The translations under genes and the position numbers were made by a program. This document shows, piece after piece, positions 60,803-64,000 of a DNA stretch of 64,000 bases. The DNA lies in contig CAZQSB010000003.1 of the NCBI GenBank assembly GCA_964596015.1, positions 1-64,000 of the forward strand, read 5' to 3'. Below the pieces are notes generated by a model. It had not been told where the DNA came from. It was given only the letters and a program-made list of their open reading frames with translations, and made no database searches. This DNA comes from WJMD01 sp964596015 (lineage in GTDB: Bacteria; Joyebacterota; Joyebacteria; Joyebacterales; Joyebacteraceae). Numbering within the stretch: position 1 is the stretch's first letter; every line of letters begins with the position of its first letter.

Positions 60803-62997
60803 GTTGTGTCCCTTCGGTTCGTTCTCGTCTGCCGTGTGCCGCATCTGCCGGCGAGCGTCCGGCCGAACCACCTGAGCAGGATCTTCGCGTCTCCGGAGAG
60901 CGACCAGTTCTGCACGTAGTAGGCCTCGAGCTCGTTCGCGTCGCTCATCCGTTCGACGCCGTCGGTCGGAGCCCCCGAGAGGCTCATGATGCCCGGTCTC
61001 GCGTCGAGTCGGACGCGCGCCGCGGGGCCCAGTCCGTCGAGCGCCTCGGGCGGCAGCGGCTCCGGACCGACCATGCTCATCTCGCCGCGGAGCACGTTGA
61101 TGACGCCCGGAAGGCGCGACAGACAATGCCGCTCCGCGAAGCGGCGAAGTGGTCCGGGCCTCTCGACGGTGGCGAGGACGACCTGTCCGAACTCTGTCCC
61201 GCCGACGCCGAGTCGGGCCGTCCGTTCCAGAGGTTTCCTTCCGCGAACGCCCGAACCCAGGGTCTGAATGAGAAGGACCGGCGACCAGACAGCCAGCAGA
61301 AGCGCCGCCGTCGCGACGTCGAGCGCCCGCTTGGCTCCGGCGCTCGCCTTCATGAGCGCCTCCCGCTCGAACGTCACGACCGGCAGGTCGAGGAACTCCT
61401 CCACCCTCGCCCGTCTCGTCAGGATGCCCGAGAGCCCCGAGACCATGCGGACGTCGACCGTGCTCTTCCGGGCGGCGAGCAGGAAGCCGGCCACCTCGTC
61501 GTTCGGAATGTCCGGGTCGGCGAACACGACCTCGGCGATGCGCTGTTCGTCGACGAGCCGCGGAAGGCCGGACAGCCGGCCGATCACAGGGAACCCCGCG
61601 TCGGGGTGTTCCTCGCCGACCGACACGAGCCCCACGAGGTCGTAGCCCAGCTCCGGGCGCGCGACCAGCCTCGAGGCCAGCGCCACCGCGTCGGGGCCGG
61701 TACCGACGACCGCCACCCGGGCGAGGTCGAAGCCCTCCGTCCGGAACGCCCGATGGAGCCTCTTCCCGGCGACCCTCAGAAGCGTCGAGATGAGCACCAG
61801 CAGCACGAGGAACGCCGCGACGAGCACGCGCGAGTAGACCGTCTGCGACGTGAGGTACGTGCTGGCCATCAGCACGACGGCGGCCGCCACGCTCGCGCGG
61901 AAGACCCTGAGGAGGATGTCGGGACCGGTCTCTCTCTCGATCCTGCGTCCGTAGAGCCCGAAGAAGGCGAACGAGAAGAGGATGACGATGTTGGCGAAGA
62001 CCAGGAACGATTGGTATACGCCGACGCCGAACATCGGCTTCTCCAGAAGGCCGCGGAGGCTGGAGCGGATGAAGTACGCCAGCGCGAACGACGAGTTGAT
62101 GGCGACGAGGTCGCTTCCGAGAAGCAGCGCGACCAGAACGACGTGTCGGTACTTCTTCATGGCGTAGATGACCCGCCCCCACTTCTCATAGTACCGGAGC
62201 ATCGAGAGGATGTGCGCCAGAAGGAGCTTCGACGCGGCGGCGCTCTCCCGGGCGTACCGGTGGGTCATGACGGAGTCGGCGACGTAGTAGACCTTCCAGC
62301 CGGAGCGCCAGGCGCGGTAGCACCAGTCGACGTCCTCGAAGTACAGGAAGAAGCGCTCGTCCATGAGCCCGATGTCGGCGAGCGCCTCGCGCCTGACCAT
62401 CATGCAGGCGCCGATGAGCCAGTCGACCTCCCGCGACGACTCGTGGTCGAAGTCCAGCATCAGATACCGCGGGACCTCCCGGTTCCACGGGAGGAGCCTC
62501 CCGAGCGGCGTCCTCCGGAGCAGGAGCGTCCAGACCGAGTAGAAGCGACGGCACGAGTGCTGGACGGTCCCGTCGGGGTTCAGGAGCTTCGACCCCGCTA
62601 TGGCGGCGTCGGGATGCTCCTCCATGAATCGGACCAGGCGCTCGAGCGAACCCTCGTGCGCCACGATGTCCGGGTTCAGAATGAGCACGTAGGCGCCGCG
62701 CGCGGCCTCGATGCCCTGGTTGACGGCGCGCGAGTATCCGAGGTTCGCGGCGTTCTCCACGACCCGGACGTCCGGAAACCGGTCGCGGACGAACCGCGGC
62801 GTCCCGTCGGCCGACGCGTTGTCCACCACGATCGTCTCGAACGCGACCCCGTGTCGGGCGTCGTACAGTGACGGCAGGAGCCGCTCGAGATGCTTCCTGC
62901 TGTTGTAGCTGACGACGACGATCGAGACCTCGTATGCCGTCGGTGTCTCTACGGTCTCCTCCAGATCCTCTCGAGCCTCAGCCGCCAGACGAGCCAC
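60799..62997 (-). CDS. Fusion of family 2 glycosyltransferase and polyprenyl-phosphate sugar-phosphate transferase
   Basis: A 732-residue protein with two usually separate enzymes. Residues about 22-280 are a GT2 of the rhamnosyltransferase type (VSIVVVSYNSRKHLERLL, VVDNASADGT, ILNPDIV, FEDVDWCYRAWRSGW). Residues about 285-732 are a WbaP/WcaJ-type initiating transferase: membrane helices (about 287-410), a Rossmann-like CoA-binding-like fold (VAVVGTGPDAVALA) and the catalytic part (KRALDVATAALLL, CLSRLPGVINVLRGEMSMVGPEPLPP, RLDARPGIMSLSG). No stop separates them. Start set at GTG 62997 after GGGAGG; this overlaps the upstream gene by 49 bases, so a few residues are uncertain. It probably both starts and extends the lipid-linked glycan. 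Confidence 0.9.
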   Translation of the reverse strand: MARLAAEAREDLEETVETPTAYEVSIVVVSYNSRKHLERLLPSLYDARHGVAFETIVVDNASADGTPRFVRDRFPDVRVVENAANLGYSRAVNQGIEAARGAYVLILNPDIVAHEGSLERLVRFMEEHPDAAIAGSKLLNPDGTVQHSCRRFYSVWTLLLRRTPLGRLLPWNREVPRYLMLDFDHESSREVDWLIGACMMVRREALADIGLMDERFFLYFEDVDWCYRAWRSGWKVYYVADSVMTHRYARESAAASKLLLAHILSMLRYYEKWGRVIYAMKKYRHVVLVALLLGSDLVAINSSFALAYFIRSSLRGLLEKPMFGVGVYQSFLVFANIVILFSFAFFGLYGRRIERETGPDILLRVFRASVAAAVVLMASTYLTSQTVYSRVLVAAFLVLLVLISTLLRVAGKRLHRAFRTEGFDLARVAVVGTGPDAVALASRLVARPELGYDLVGLVSVGEEHPDAGFPVIGRLSGLPRLVDEQRIAEVVFADPDIPNDEVAGFLLAARKSTVDVRMVSGLSGILTRRARVEEFLDLPVVTFEREALMKASAGAKRALDVATAALLLAVWSPVLLIQTLGSGVRGRKPLERTARLGVGGTEFGQVVLATVERPGPLRRFAERHCLSRLPGVINVLRGEMSMVGPEPLPPEALDGLGPAARVRLDARPGIMSLSGAPTDGVERMSDANELEAYYVQNWSLSGDAKILLRWFGRTLAGRCGTRQTRTNRRDTT

Positions 62998-63662
62998 ATC
63001 GCCTCCCAGACGATGCGCCGGGACATCTTCGATGTGCCGGAGTGGCGGTCGACGAAGACGATCGGAATCTCGACGATACTGAAGCCCTTCCTCCAGCACC
63101 GGAAGTTGACTTCGATCTGAAACGAGTAGCCGTCCGAGCGGATCGTGTCGAGCTCGATGGCCTCCAGGACGCGCCGCTTGAAGCACTTGAAGCCGCCCGT
63201 CGAGTCGCGAAGCGGAAGGCCCGTGATGATGTGCGTGTAGACGTTGGCGAAGTAGCTCAGGAACAGGCGCTGGAGCGGCCAGTTGACGACGTTCGCCCCC
63301 GTGATGTACCTCGAGCCGATGGCGACATCGTGGTCGTCGGCGGCGTCGATGAGGTCCGGGATGACGTCGGGGTTGTGTGAGAAGTCCGCGTCCATCTGCA
63401 GGACGAGGTCGGCGTCTGTGCTCAACGCGCGCTGAAAGCCCTGAACGTACGCCGACCCGAGTCCCATCTTGCCGGGCCTGTGGAGCACGTGGACCCTCGG
63501 GTTCGCGGCCGCCACCGAGTCGGCGTACTCGCCGGTCCCGTCCGGCGAGCCGTCGTCCACGACGAGGATCTCGATGCCGGGATGCTGCTCGAGGACCCGG
63601 GGTATCAGCTCCTCCAGATTCTCTCGCTCGTTGTAGGTCGGCACGACGACCATCGCCTTCAT
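62949..63662 (-). CDS. Dolichol/polyprenol-phosphate mannosyltransferase-like (Dpm1-type GT2)
   Basis: A 237-residue GT2 enzyme. Start AMVVVPTYNERENLEELIP, DDGSPDGTGEYAD, metal-binding LQMDADFSHNPD, GSRYITGANVVNWPLQR and DSTGGFKCFKRRVLEAI closely follow the Dpm1/polyprenol monophosphomannose synthase family; membrane helices of the longer type are absent. It would make polyprenol-phosphate sugar donors, fitting the GT87-type enzyme in the same cluster. Shares an ATGA with the YfhO-like gene before it. Confidence 0.93.
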   Translation of the reverse strand: MKAMVVVPTYNERENLEELIPRVLEQHPGIEILVVDDGSPDGTGEYADSVAAANPRVHVLHRPGKMGLGSAYVQGFQRALSTDADLVLQMDADFSHNPDVIPDLIDAADDHDVAIGSRYITGANVVNWPLQRLFLSYFANVYTHIITGLPLRDSTGGFKCFKRRVLEAIELDTIRSDGYSFQIEVNFRCWRKGFSIVEIPIVFVDRHSGTSKMSRRIVWEAMWLVWRLRLERIWRRP

Positions 63663-64000
63663 GCGGTACCCTCCGGGCGGCGGCGCGCGGGAACGAGCCA
63701 GAGAAGCGCGATGATCGCCGCGGCGAGAAGCGTCACGACGGTCCCGTTCCGGAGATCGGGCGCGACGTGCTCGAGCACGACGCGGTGCTCTCCGGGCGGG
63801 AGCCAGACGGAACGGAACGCGTAGTTGGTCCTCAGGATCTCGGTCTCCTCTCCGTCGACCGTGGCCCGCCAGCCCGGCGGGTAGTATATCTCGGAGAAGA
63901 CGAGCAGACAGGGGCGCCGGATCGACGCTTCCACGACGATCTCGTGCGGAGCGAACGACACGAGCCGCGCCGAGCTTCCTTCACTCGACTCCACCGGTCC
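63659..64000 (-). CDS. YfhO-like membrane protein, C-terminal end (truncated by window edge)
   Basis: The final 113 codons of a gene whose start lies beyond 64000. The pattern LLVFSEIYYPPGWRATVDGEE, YAFRSVWLPPGEHRVVLEHVAP is the conserved C-terminal periplasmic part of YfhO/GT-C-type membrane proteins, followed by one last helix (VVTLLAAAIIALLWLVPA). In the family these long multi-pass proteins are proposed glycosylation enzymes. The visible fragment has no start; the GTG at 63994 is internal. First visible gene of the glycan cluster. Confidence 0.8.
   Translation of the reverse strand, partial: GPVESSEGSSARLVSFAPHEIVVEASIRRPCLLVFSEIYYPPGWRATVDGEETEILRTNYAFRSVWLPPGEHRVVLEHVAPDLRNGTVVTLLAAAIIALLWLVPARRRPEGTA

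Overview
This is a GC-rich (roughly two-thirds G+C by eye) bacterial chromosome segment with about 61 protein genes, one tRNA, and mostly very short intergenic spaces, many neighbours overlapping by ATGA. It most resembles an uncultured member of the FCB superphylum (Eisenbacteria/Krumholzibacteria/Latescibacteria type). The reasons are a gingipain-like C25 peptidase with a type-IX-like C-terminal domain, a PorV/PorQ-type outer-membrane protein, FlgD-Ig-like tails, DUF4837 and LolA/LolB-type lipoproteins, and a diderm envelope. I cannot assign a phylum from sequence alone. Two 10-N runs mark scaffold joins; both lie inside genes (comEC and lolA), and in both cases deleting the Ns restores one reading frame.

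Layout. 1-5445: start of secA, an NHL-repeat exported protein, purN and a divergent M16 peptidase pair. 5442-13549: comEC, a GAF-PP2C phosphatase, small proteins (membrane, MTH1187 type, stand-alone Lrp/AsnC ligand-binding domain), a GAF-GGDEF diguanylate cyclase and an MltD-like transglycosylase closed by a strong terminator. 13669-20051: four-gene surface cassette (C25 peptidase, coiled-coil protein, PorV-like barrel, Ig-like lipoprotein). 20207-26729: a DNA glycosylase with an internal tandem repeat, tRNA-Leu(GAG), secG and a complete lower/upper glycolysis block pfk-fba-gap-pgk-tpiA whose PFK has pyrophosphate-type residues. 26818-34604: cell-shape operon radC-mreB-mreC-mreD-mrdA-rodA-lgt-comF. 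34749-42540: efp-accB-accC-comB-ftsK-lolA-rimO. 42732-48662: TPR proteins, lipoproteins, a CXXCH lipoprotein and a FadL-like porin. 48763-52003: HU, a 31-residue bS22-like ribosomal protein, flavin reductase, PilZ, SppA and a class II aldolase. 52469-64000: a surface-glycan cluster (GT2, GT4, GT87, FemAB-like, DegT aminotransferase, CapD-like dehydratase, propeller protein, a GT2/sugar-phosphate-transferase fusion, a Dpm1-like transferase and the end of a YfhO-like protein).

Functionally the window combines envelope growth (Mre/Rod, Lgt, SecA/SecG, LolA), central metabolism, c-di-GMP signalling (cyclase plus PilZ) and surface decoration/secretion. Intergenic gaps repeatedly hold a sigma70-like element of the form TTGNNN-17/18-TANNNT, which fixes several start codons. 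No CRISPR array, intact insertion sequence, prophage or origin was seen. The most unusual items are the C25/PorV cassette, the GT2-sugar-phosphate transferase fusion, the 27-bp repeat expansion inside the glycosylase, the poly-acidic FtsK tail that also carries the lolA ribosome-binding site, and a palindrome-rich block at 52255-52331.
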